Assembly: GCA_026692885.1 (NCBI GenBank)
Contig: JAPLNJ010001052.1
Span: 1 to 5,787, forward strand
Direction: 5' to 3'
Length of the DNA stretch: 5,787 nucleotides
Source: Planctomycetota bacterium
GTDB lineage: Bacteria; Planctomycetota; Planctomycetia; Pirellulales; Pirellulaceae
Made by a program: the position numbers and the translations under genes. The notes under the pieces are model-generated. The model had not been told where the DNA came from. It saw nothing but the letters and a program-made list of their open reading frames with translations, and searched no databases. Shown one piece after another: positions 1-5,731 of the stretch; position 1 is the first letter of the stretch, and each line of letters starts with the position of its first letter.

Positions 1-26
1 CGAGGTTGAGCATGTCGAAACCAATG

Positions 27-86
27 CCTTGATCATAAGGTTACGATGATCCGCTGCTAGCGTTTTGCGCCACCTTATGATCAAGG
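27..86. repeat. 15-bp perfect inverted repeat with 30-nt loop
   Basis: The left arm (27-41, ccttgatcataaggt) and right arm (72-86, accttatgatcaagg) are exact reverse complements. The 30-nt loop contains a smaller palindrome, cgct-gct-agcg. There is no T-tract on either side, so a simple intrinsic terminator is unlikely. Its role is unknown; it could be the end of a small mobile or palindromic element, or a structured 3' region of a transcript beyond the window. Confidence 0.7.
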
Positions 87-99
87 ACGTGATCCACAG

Positions 100-221
100 G
101 TTTTCGCCCCAAAGGGGCAGCCACATAGCAGCCCAGGGCAGAGCGGAGCGGCGTTCGCCGCGTAGCGCCGCCCTGGGTTATGAGAGGATTGAGAACACGA
201 GCCCTGAAGGGGCGAAACAAG
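100..221 (+). repeat. Composite palindromic element, copy 1
   Basis: Three palindromic modules occur in order. A short hairpin gcccc-aaa-ggggc is at 106-118. A long central hairpin is closed by cccagggc (132-139) and gccctggg (170-177), with an inner stem gcggcg-tt-cgccgc at 148-161. A third module from 200 starts agccctgaaggggcg. The same three modules occur in the same order on the minus strand at 264-387. The conserved blocks are the module ends; the sequence between them differs between copies. No coding function is apparent, and it looks like an interspersed structured repeat. Confidence 0.75.
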
Positions 222-263
222 CCTTGGTCACGTCTGACGAACGGTGCGCGTGAGAGGGACCGC

Positions 264-387
264 CTTGTTTCGCCCTTTCAGGGCTACCAGGTTGCTTCGA
301 TACGATACCCAGGGCGTCGCTCTGCGGCTGTCGCCGCGACGCTGTGCCCTGGGCTGATTTGTTTTGGCCCCTTCAGGGCGAGAAAAC
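264..387 (-). repeat. Composite palindromic element, copy 2 (inverted)
   Basis: Read on the minus strand this repeats copy 1. A gttttc-flanked gccc/gggc hairpin (361-387) comes first. A central hairpin follows, closed by cccagggc (308-315) and gccctggg (346-353). Last is a terminal module agccctgaaagggcg (ending at 285). The terminal modules of the two copies face each other: 200-221 and 264-285 are reverse complements at 21 of 22 positions. In the central hairpin the inner sequence differs from copy 1 but is still self-complementary (gcgtcgc 314-320 with gcgacgc 336-342), which points to conservation of structure rather than sequence. Confidence 0.75.
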
Positions 388-504
388 CAGGAACATCCGC
401 CGTCTTTGCCGCCCAATTTCCGTAAACAATACCTGCCCGATTGCTTTCCTGCGTCAACCCCAACTTTGCCTCGCCCTCCCGTGCCATTGGCAACCCTGGG
501 CAGA

Positions 505-1608
505 CTATTTCCTCTGCGTTGCCTGACGGCGGCGGTAGCGGTAATAGGCCGCACAAGCGCCTTCGGCCGAGACCATCGGGGCGCCGAGCGGGTATTCGGG
601 CGTGCAAGGGCCGCCGAAAGCCGGACACTCGTATGGTTTCTTATGCCCTTGGAGGACTTCCCCGGCCAGGCACGCGGACGGCTCGTTCCGCGTCAGGTCC
701 CCGACCGCGAAACGGCGACTGGCGTCGAAGCGAGCGTAGGCTTCGCACAGGCCCCAACCGCTGTCCGGGATCTCGCCGATACCGCGCCACTTGCGCGAAA
801 CGGTGGTGAACACCCTGCGGACCTGAGCGAGGGCCGCCGGATTCCCCTCCGCCCGCACCACTCGCGTGTACTGATTCTCCAACTCGGCGCGACCATCCTC
901 CAACTGCCGCACGCACATGTGGATGCCTTGCAAGATATCCAGCGGTTCGAAGCCGGTAACCACGATCGGGACCAGGTACTGGGCCACCAACGGGCGATAT
1001 TCTTCGAGCCCCATGACCGCACACACGTGCCCGGCGGCCAGAAACGCCTGCACGATGTTGCGCGGCGAATCCAGCACAGCGCGCATCGCGGGCGGCACGA
1101 GCACATGCGAAATCAAGACCGAAAAGTTCCGCAGCCCCAGTCGTTCGGCTTGCCCCACGGCCAGCGCATTCGCCGGCCCGGTGGTTTCAAAACCGATGGC
1201 GAAGAAGACCACCTCCCGATCCGGGTTCTCGCGTGCCAGTTGCACGGCATCCAGCGGCGAGTAGACAATCCGCACATCGCCGCCAGCCGACTTGACCGTC
1301 AACAAATCCAGCTTCGAACCCGGCACCCGCAGCATGTCGCCGAACGAGCAGAAGATCACCTCCGGGCGCGCGGCGATAGCAATCGCCTGGTCGATGATTT
1401 CCAAAGGAGTCACGCAGACCGGACAGCCGGGTCCGTGAATCAGCGTGAGTTGCCGCGGCAACATCTCATCCAATCCGAAACGCACGATCGCATGCGTCTG
1501 ACCACCGCAGACTTCCATGATGTTCCACGGTCGAGTCGTGGCCCGGTGGATGGCCTCGGCACACCGTTTGACCGCGTCGGCATGGCGATACTCGTCGACG
1601 TACTTCAC
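505..1608 (-). CDS. hypD: HypD, hydrogenase iron-site assembly scaffold
   Basis: HypD works in the cytoplasm with HypC as the scaffold on which the Fe(CN)2CO unit of [NiFe] hydrogenases is built; it carries a [4Fe-4S] cluster. The 367-residue product has the family hallmarks. CGGQTH begins at Cys34, GPGCPVC contains Cys62 and Cys65, and GFETTGP lies at 139-145. The C-terminal cluster ligands are probably Cys313, Cys328, Cys335 and Cys352, within the PAFGGPC and MVSAEGAC motifs. Length is normal and no key residue is missing. The start is GTG, chosen because the protein then begins MKYVDEYR as HypD proteins do and an AGGAG sits 8 nt upstream. It overlaps the hypC stop as GTGA, suggesting translational coupling between the two partners. 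The gene ends TAG with no adjacent hypE. Confidence 0.97.
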   Translation of the reverse strand: MKYVDEYRHADAVKRCAEAIHRATTRPWNIMEVCGGQTHAIVRFGLDEMLPRQLTLIHGPGCPVCVTPLEIIDQAIAIAARPEVIFCSFGDMLRVPGSKLDLLTVKSAGGDVRIVYSPLDAVQLARENPDREVVFFAIGFETTGPANALAVGQAERLGLRNFSVLISHVLVPPAMRAVLDSPRNIVQAFLAAGHVCAVMGLEEYRPLVAQYLVPIVVTGFEPLDILQGIHMCVRQLEDGRAELENQYTRVVRAEGNPAALAQVRRVFTTVSRKWRGIGEIPDSGWGLCEAYARFDASRRFAVGDLTRNEPSACLAGEVLQGHKKPYECPAFGGPCTPEYPLGAPMVSAEGACAAYYRYRRRQATQRK

Positions 1609-1901
1609 GGCGCGCTCTCCTGTGTCGAGCTAACGGCCGCGGCAGGGCCGGGGCAGTCGCCGTTTTCCAAGTCCGACAGGGCCTCGATCTGCTGGATGTA
1701 GGAGAAGATCTCTTGGGCCTCCTGCTCGTCGATGCGGCTGATCGCAAAGCCGACGTGGACCAACACGTAGTCCCCGACCTGCACTTCGGGCAGATACGCC
1801 AGGCAGATATCTTTGGCAATGCCGCCAAACTCGACTTTGCCCATCATCAGCCCGTCTTGCTCGTGGACAGCGAGCAGTTTCCCAGGGATTCCCAAACACA
1901 T
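1605..1901 (-). CDS. hypC: HypC/HybG-type maturation chaperone
   Basis: HypC is a small cytoplasmic chaperone that binds HypD, helps carry the Fe(CN)2CO group and then escorts the hydrogenase large-subunit precursor. The 98-residue product starts MCLGIPGK; Cys2, exposed after Met removal, is the residue that contacts iron and HypD. The core motif [12 protein letters not shown] is at 42-53, followed by the usual SRIDEQEA helix. Family members are often about 75-90 residues, and here a low-complexity tail of roughly 20 residues (from about 79, rich in Pro, Ala and Ser) extends the C terminus. The tail may be lineage-specific. The ATG start is fixed by the MCLGIPG motif and by AAGGA at 1910-1914, 8 nt upstream. 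It lies 18 bp after hypF and overlaps hypD by 4 bp, so the three genes are probably one transcript. Confidence 0.97.
   Translation of the reverse strand: MCLGIPGKLLAVHEQDGLMMGKVEFGGIAKDICLAYLPEVQVGDYVLVHVGFAISRIDEQEAQEIFSYIQQIEALSDLENGDCPGPAAAVSSTQESAP
1617..1621 (-). promoter_or_regulatory. hypD ribosome binding site inside hypC
   Basis: AGGAG on the minus strand lies within the hypC tail, 8 nt before the GTG of hypD. It supports the GTG start and coupled translation of hypC and hypD. Confidence 0.65.
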
Positions 1902-1919
1902 GAAACCGTTCCTTTGTTG

Positions 1920-4298
1920 TCACGTCAGTCGTCGCGCAGCGACGAGCACCTGCCCCAAGGCGAGGCCGCCATCGCCCGGTGGGACTTGCTGTTGAATGTA
2001 CACGCGGAAGCCGTCTGCGGACAGGCGTTCTTGAACGCGAACTGTCAGCAACGCATTCTGAAAGCAGCCACCGGTCAGTGCCACTTGGGGATCACCGCAG
2101 CGGCGGGCCACGGCCAACGCCAGGGCTGCCAAGGCGTTGTGGAATCTGGCCGCGATAACCTCGACGCCCACGCCTTGCTCCCGGTCTTCGAGGACCGCCC
2201 GAATCATCGGCTCCCAGTCACCGCTCGCCGGAATCGTGTCGGACAGCGGCAGTGGATAGGCTTCCCGCACCGTCGCGTCCGCCACGAATTCCAGTCCCAT
2301 CGCGGCTTGACCCTCGAAGCTCACGCGATCCGGCAGATCACAGATGGCGGCCACCGCATCGAACAACCGGCCCATGCTGCTGGTGCGTGGGAATACGTGT
2401 GGACGCCGCAAGGCCGCTAGCAGCACGCCCAACTCCGCCTCGGCAAACCACCGCTCCGCCCAAGGGGCTACCGCGTCGCCCAGCATCTCGAACAGCAGAC
2501 CCAATGCGGTGCGACGCGGTTCGCGTGCCGCCCGATCGCCGCCCGGCAGGGGAAAGGTCCGCAGGTGTGCCACCCGCTGGAACTCCGCGCCCTCGCAGTG
2601 CAACACCTCACCGCCCCAGACCGTTGCGTCCGGGCCGTAACCGGTCCCGTCCCACGCGAATCCCAGCACGGGACCCTGCAGTGCATGTTCGGCCAGGCAG
2701 GCTGCGACGTGAGCGTGATGATGCTGAACTCGAACGAGCGGCACGTCCCAGGTCGTCGCCAGTTGCTCGGCGTGCCGCGTGGAGGCATAGTCGGGGTGCA
2801 GGTCGCAAGCGACGGCGTGCGGCGTGACCGCAAAGAATTCGACCAAATCCTGAATCGTCCGGCGGTGTACCTCGACGCTCAACGCGGTGTCCAAGTCTCC
2901 GATGTGGGGCGAGATGACCACTTCCGCACCCAGGCTCAGGGCCACGGCATTTTTCAGGTGCCCGCCAACGGCAAGAATCGAGGGTGCCTGGAATCCCAGG
3001 GGGATGGCCAACGGAGCGTAGCCGCGAGCGCGGCGTAGGACCTGGACACGACCCGCTTCACGTAGACCGGTCTCTCCGAGACCGGGCTTCGCGTCTCGGA
3101 GAGACGCGACCACGTGAACGATACGCACCACCGAATCATCGACGGGCCGCACAATCGGCCGGTCATGTGTCAACAGCAAGTCGGCGATGCGGCCCAGTCG
3201 AGCCAAGGCGTCTTCCGTCGTGATCGCCATTGGCTCCTCGGATAGATTGCCGCTCGTGCACACCACCGGTCGGCGGATGCGGTCGAGCAGCAAATGATGC
3301 AGCGGCGAGTAGGGCAGCAGCAGGCCGAGGCACGGATTCTGCGGCGCAACCTCGACCACAATTTGGGCTGTTTCACGGCGGCGGACCAACACGATCGGCG
3401 CCTGGTGCGAGGCCAACGCGACGGCTTCGTCGGCCGTGACCACGGCCTGCCGGCGCACGTCGTCCAGCGTGGCCAACATTACGGCGAACGGCTTGTGCGG
3501 CCGTTGCTTGCGCCGCCGCAGACGCTCGACAGCCGACGAACTCGTGGCATCGACGATCAACTGGAAGCCTCCCAACCCCTGCAGCGCTAGGATTTTTCCT
3601 TCCCGGACCGCTTGGGCGGCCTGTTCCAGCGCTGTCTCGGCGTCGGCGAGACGCGTTCCGTGGTGGTCAAGCAAAGCCACCTGGGGACCGCAGAGGGGAC
3701 ATGCGATGGGTTGGGCGTGAAAACGTCGATCGCCTGGATCGTCGTACTCAGCCCGGCAGGCGTCGCACATCGCGAACCACTGCATCGACGTCCGCAGCCG
3801 ATCGTACGGCAGCGCCCTGATGATCGACCAGCGCGGTCCGCAGTTCGTGCAATTGGTGAACGGATAGCGATAACGGCGTGCTTGCGGGTCACGAATCTCC
3901 TGCTGACACTCCGCACAGGTGGCCAAGTCCGCCGGGATCGTGGGCCGCGGAGTGGACTGGCCGGTGCTGCTGCGAATCTGGAAGTCGCTCGCTCCGATAC
4001 CCTCTGGCGGAAGGCCGATGGGCTGCACGTCGAGCGAATCGAGGCGGGCCTGCGGCGGATACCGACTGCGCAAGGCTGCCAGAAAACGGTCCAGAGCAGC
4101 GGCCGTACCTTGCACTTCGATCTGCACGGCATCGGCTTCGTTCAGGACCCAACCGGAAAGCGATTCCTCGTGCGCCGTCTTGTACACGAACGGCCGGAAC
4201 CCGACGCCTTGCACCACCCCACGCACCGTGATTGCCAAACGGCGGACCGCAGGACTCGGAGACGAGGATGTGCCGGTCAGTGAGTCCGCAGCATTCAT
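1920..4298 (-). CDS. hypF: HypF, carbamoyltransferase for hydrogenase cyanide ligands
   Basis: HypF converts carbamoyl phosphate to carbamoyl-adenylate and passes the carbamoyl group to the HypE C-terminal cysteine, the source of hydrogenase CN ligands. The 792-residue product shows the whole domain series. An acylphosphatase domain spans about 20-110 (VQGVGFRPFVY, catalytic Arg35, with Asn53). Two zinc-finger-like sites follow (Cys128/131/150/153 and Cys178/181/200/203). A YrdC-like domain covers about 215-395 (KPFAVM at 269-274). A Kae1/carbamoyltransferase-like domain spans about 420-792 (HHHAH 526-530, WDGTGYG 549-555, EGQAAMGLE 662-670, TGGCFQN 742-748). No catalytic motif looks lost. 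The oddity is about 20 extra residues at 396-415, encoded by a palindromic element (3057-3118), between DDSVVRIV and LRRARGYAP, which normally lie close together. The ATG has AAGGA 6 nt upstream. Confidence 0.97.
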   Translation of the reverse strand: MNAADSLTGTSSSPSPAVRRLAITVRGVVQGVGFRPFVYKTAHEESLSGWVLNEADAVQIEVQGTAAALDRFLAALRSRYPPQARLDSLDVQPIGLPPEGIGASDFQIRSSTGQSTPRPTIPADLATCAECQQEIRDPQARRYRYPFTNCTNCGPRWSIIRALPYDRLRTSMQWFAMCDACRAEYDDPGDRRFHAQPIACPLCGPQVALLDHHGTRLADAETALEQAAQAVREGKILALQGLGGFQLIVDATSSSAVERLRRRKQRPHKPFAVMLATLDDVRRQAVVTADEAVALASHQAPIVLVRRRETAQIVVEVAPQNPCLGLLLPYSPLHHLLLDRIRRPVVCTSGNLSEEPMAITTEDALARLGRIADLLLTHDRPIVRPVDDSVVRIVHVVASLRDAKPGLGETGLREAGRVQVLRRARGYAPLAIPLGFQAPSILAVGGHLKNAVALSLGAEVVISPHIGDLDTALSVEVHRRTIQDLVEFFAVTPHAVACDLHPDYASTRHAEQLATTWDVPLVRVQHHHAHVAACLAEHALQGPVLGFAWDGTGYGPDATVWGGEVLHCEGAEFQRVAHLRTFPLPGGDRAAREPRRTALGLLFEMLGDAVAPWAERWFAEAELGVLLAALRRPHVFPRTSSMGRLFDAVAAICDLPDRVSFEGQAAMGLEFVADATVREAYPLPLSDTIPASGDWEPMIRAVLEDREQGVGVEVIAARFHNALAALALAVARRCGDPQVALTGGCFQNALLTVRVQERLSADGFRVYIQQQVPPGDGGLALGQVLVAARRLT
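3057..3118. repeat. Two-hairpin palindromic element inside hypF
   Basis: Hairpin A is ccggtctc-tcc-gagaccgg (3067-3085). Hairpin B is a 9-bp stem with loop gga (3089-3109). The two share a gtctctccgagac core in opposite orientations, so the unit is an inverted pair of small palindromes. An outer 7-bp inverted repeat, ttcacgt (3057-3063) with acgtgaa (3112-3118), encloses it. The core unit gtag...gaccac (3062-3113) is 52 nt and encodes HypF residues 396-413 without a stop. The same architecture and terminal bases occur at 4342-4395. The layout is like REP/BIME pairs of other bacteria, and the in-frame location is like Rickettsia palindromic elements; membership of a genome-wide family is inferred. 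Confidence 0.8.
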
Positions 4299-4309
4299 CC
4301 TTCGTCCTT

Positions 4310-4430
4310 AGGATCGCGAAAGAAATAACTGTCGCAAGAATGTGGTCATCTCGCTCCGCGAGATGACATGCCATCACGCGGAACGTGATGGCTACTTTGA
4401 AGACCCGACACTAATTCATTTCGCGATCCT
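4310..4430. repeat. 12-bp inverted repeat enclosing the hypB-hypF gap
   Basis: The arm aggatcgcgaaa (4310-4321), just upstream of the hypF ribosome binding site, is the exact reverse complement of tttcgcgatcct (4419-4430), which encodes the hypB C terminus. A separate 11-bp direct repeat, ccttcgtcctt, lies at 4299-4309 (the hypF ribosome binding region) and 4435-4445 (inside hypB). The 54-nt palindromic element sits between the arms. This may reflect local duplication or insertion, or a long-range stem in the hypB-hypF transcript. Confidence 0.6.
4342..4395. repeat. Two-hairpin palindromic element between hypB and hypF
   Basis: Hairpin 1 has a 10-bp perfect stem, gtcatctcgc / gcgagatgac, with loop tcc (4345-4367). 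Hairpin 2 has a 9-bp perfect stem, gccatcacg / cgtgatggc, with loop cggaa (4370-4392). The loops are in opposite polarity, so this is an inverted pair. Read on the minus strand the unit runs gtag...gaccac, 54 nt, matching the ends, loop polarity and size of the unit in hypF (52 nt) although the stem sequences differ. As RNA between hypB and hypF it could stabilise or attenuate the transcript; no T-tract follows, so it is not a classic terminator. Confidence 0.85.
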
Positions 4431-5084
4431 TAGCCCTTCGTCCTTGATCTGCTGTACCAGCCAGTCGGCCAATGTCTCCAGCCCGTCTCCTTTCAGTGCC
4501 GACACCGGAAACACTGCAGCCTGCGGTGCCAGACGCTGCAGATCGCCTCGCACACGCTCTAAGTCGAAGTTGGTGTAGGGCAACAGATCGAGCTTGGTGA
4601 TCACCAGGGCATCGCTACGCTGGAAGATGGCCGGATACTTGATCAGTTTGTCATCGCCTTCCGCGACGCTCAGCACCGCCACTCGCAGATGTTCGCCGAG
4701 GTCGAAGCCCGCCGTACACACCAAGTTGCCGACGTTCTCGATCCACAGCATATCCGCACGGCTGGTGTCCAAGCTTTCGCAGGCAGCAGCCACCAGGCTG
4801 GCATCCAGGTGGCACATGCCATCCGTGTTGATCTGCACGACCGGCACGCCTAACTTTTCCATGCGCTCGGCATCGATCTGCCCGGCGATGTCGCCTTCGA
4901 TGACCGCAGGCGCCAGACGCCCGGCCAGCTGCCGGAAGAGTCCCTCCAGCAGCGTTGTCTTTCCACAGCCTGGCGAGCCCACCAGGTTCACAGCGTACAA
5001 ATGCTGGGATGTGAAACGCGTTCGATTCTCAGCGGCGAGCTGGTCGTTGGCTTTCAAAATCTTTTTCGCAGCCACAATCTTCAT
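4416..5084 (-). CDS. hypB: HypB, nickel-insertion GTPase for hydrogenase
   Basis: HypB is a GTPase of the SIMIBI class that, usually with HypA, inserts nickel into the hydrogenase large subunit. The 222-residue product has a P-loop GSPGCGKT (36-43), the metal-site motif MCHLD with Cys91 and His92, the motif ENVGNLVC with Cys123, the base-recognition motif TKLD (163-166) and SALKGDG (195-201). It lacks both the N-terminal CxxCGC-type nickel site of E. coli HypB and a histidine-rich stretch, so it is a plain GTPase-core form. The start at 5084 is preferred because HypB homology begins at MKIV and GGGAG lies 7 nt upstream; the frame stays open to 5225, but that extension is encoded by repeat DNA. 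No hypA lies next to it. A 117-bp gap with palindromes separates it from hypF. Confidence 0.97.
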   Translation of the reverse strand: MKIVAAKKILKANDQLAAENRTRFTSQHLYAVNLVGSPGCGKTTLLEGLFRQLAGRLAPAVIEGDIAGQIDAERMEKLGVPVVQINTDGMCHLDASLVAAACESLDTSRADMLWIENVGNLVCTAGFDLGEHLRVAVLSVAEGDDKLIKYPAIFQRSDALVITKLDLLPYTNFDLERVRGDLQRLAPQAAVFPVSALKGDGLETLADWLVQQIKDEGLRIAK

Positions 5085-5091
5085 CGTCGGT

Positions 5092-5096
5092 CTCCC
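5092..5096 (-). promoter_or_regulatory. hypB ribosome binding site
   Basis: GGGAG on the minus strand, 7 nt before the ATG at 5084. It selects this start over upstream in-frame codons that would translate through the 34-bp inverted repeat. Confidence 0.6.
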
Positions 5097-5144
5097 GGGG
5101 GTTGCTTCTATTCTTAGGTAAACCCCGATTCCGGGCAACCCGTC

Positions 5145-5200
5145 AGTAGCGCGTGCCGAAATAAGTTCCCTGTCTGGTCCGTCAAGGCGGGGTCGGGTGT
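5145..5200 (+). repeat. 56-bp direct repeat, copy 1
   Basis: This copy starts agtagcgcgtgccgaaataa and ends ggggtcgggtgt. It aligns without gaps to 5732-5787; by hand count 46 of 56 positions match, with the differences clustered in the middle and the two ends nearly identical. Its last 12 bases are the start of the left arm of the 34-bp inverted repeat. It lies in the upstream region of hypB. No open frame is associated with it, and it looks like a dispersed repeat. Confidence 0.75.
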
Positions 5201-5286
5201 TCAGAAATTCATTTCTTGCGGCCAATTGCCCTTGACGATGGATAGCACCTTTGCCGCAAGAAATGAATTTCTGAACACCCGACCCC
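5189..5286. repeat. 34-bp perfect inverted repeat between csrA and hypB
   Basis: The left arm 5189-5222 (begins ggggtcgggtgttcag, ends ttgcggc) and right arm 5253-5286 are exact reverse complements over 34 bp, separated by a 30-nt loop. Transcribed from csrA towards hypB, it would form a very stable stem 16 bp after the csrA stop and about 105 bp before the hypB start. No T-tract follows, so it is not a standard terminator, but it could separate csrA and hypB expression or protect the csrA 3' end. The outer end of the arm is shared with the 56-bp repeat, which suggests converging copies of one element. Confidence 0.85.
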
Positions 5287-5302
5287 TAGCCGCACGTTGC
5301 TC

Positions 5303-5539
5303 TCAGCGTGGCAGATTCACCAGGACCTTGCCTCTTGGCAAAGTGGTCCTGAGATTCGAGTCCGCGTTGAGTGCCTCGGACTGGTTGCCAAACGGTGTCA
5401 GTTCGCTACGGAGTACCGAGACATCCAGCGGCGCGTCAATCCCCAGGCAGATCGTGTTGCGTTTGATCTTCAGCACTTTGACTCGGATGGTTCCATTGAT
5501 CACGATCACGTCGGCTTCTTTGCGGTTGAGCACCAACAT
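5303..5539 (-). CDS. csrA: CsrA/RsmA-like RNA-binding regulator
   Basis: CsrA proteins are small dimeric regulators that bind GGA motifs in mRNA leaders, mostly blocking translation. The 78-residue product begins MLVLNRK and continues through VIVINGTIRVKVLKI, CLGIDAPLDVSV and LRSEL, matching the CsrA beta-strand order. The two best-known RNA-contact positions are kept: Arg6 and Arg44. Differences from typical CsrA are loss of the Gly-Glu turn after residue 7 (here EAD), Leu at 43 where His is common, and a C-terminal tail of about 30 residues (49-78) that does not resemble the usual short helix. I chose the second of two adjacent ATGs (5539 rather than 5542) because it gives the MLVL start and better spacing from AGGAGG. 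It is co-oriented with the hyp genes but separated from hypB by 218 bp of repeats, so shared transcription is uncertain. Confidence 0.88.
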   Translation of the reverse strand: MLVLNRKEADVIVINGTIRVKVLKIKRNTICLGIDAPLDVSVLRSELTPFGNQSEALNADSNLRTTLPRGKVLVNLPR

Positions 5540-5546
5540 CATTGTC

Positions 5547-5552
5547 CCTCCT
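5547..5552 (-). promoter_or_regulatory. csrA ribosome binding site (AGGAGG), also a GGA motif
   Basis: A perfect AGGAGG lies 7 nt before the ATG at 5539 and 4 nt before the ATG at 5542, favouring the downstream start. It contains the GGA core that CsrA proteins recognise, so autoregulation is possible, as is known for csrA in other bacteria; this is inference. Confidence 0.65.
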
Positions 5553-5731
5553 GGAAGCGGTTTCTCACTCGATGGAATTGACACTGGGCAAGGCGTCCGG
5601 CCCTGACCTGCGGTGATTTATCGCCACTCGCTTGACACGGCTGGTCACACCACGCTGGCGGAAAGAAAAAAATCCAGTCGCCACGGCCCGTTGACCAATC
5701 TGCCGTCGCGACAGAGAATCGCAAGTTCCGT

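Larger units (their letters stand above)
1..504. other. Non-coding repeat-rich region downstream of hypD
   Basis: I see no convincing protein gene here. The reading frames crossing it are short, lack recognisable motifs and run through palindromes. The region contains an inverted repeat (27-86) and two large composite palindromes (100-221, 264-387). Positions 388-504, directly after the hypD stop, hold nothing I recognise: no stem followed by a T-tract on the minus strand, so no intrinsic terminator for hypD. hypE, which commonly follows hypD, is not here. Confidence 0.7.

Noticed and set aside
100..387. CRISPR array
   Set aside because: Only two units, inverted to each other, with internal palindromes and no regular direct repeats or spacers.
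361..387. Intrinsic terminator for hypD
   Set aside because: The hairpin is flanked by complementary gtttt/aaaac runs, not followed by a T-tract on the minus strand, and lies over 115 bp past the stop; it fits better as part of the repeat.
364..1701. Long plus-strand open frame (445 codons) across hypD and hypC
   Set aside because: It is antisense to two genes with unmistakable motifs, has no recognisable domains, and reads like a GC-rich shadow frame.
3634..3652. gtctcg/cgagac palindrome inside hypF resembling the repeat stems
   Set aside because: It is a single 6-bp stem with a 7-nt loop, no partner hairpin, no gtag/gaccac ends, and it lies in sequence with no extra residues; probably coincidence.
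5108..5141. Possible hypB promoter, TTGCCC-17 nt-AAGAAT on the minus strand
   Set aside because: It matches only 4 of 6 bases in each box and nothing else supports it; too weak to annotate. A sigma-54 site was also looked for (GGCAC...TTGC) but the spacing is too long.
5099..5141. 7-bp inverted repeat gggttgc/gcaaccc in the hypB leader
   Set aside because: Short arms and a 29-nt loop in GC-rich DNA are expected by chance; no clear link to sequestering the ribosome binding site.
5085..5225. N-terminal extension of HypB by 47 residues
   Set aside because: It would translate the 56-bp repeat and the left arm of the inverted repeat; HypB similarity and a good ribosome binding site both fix the start at 5084.
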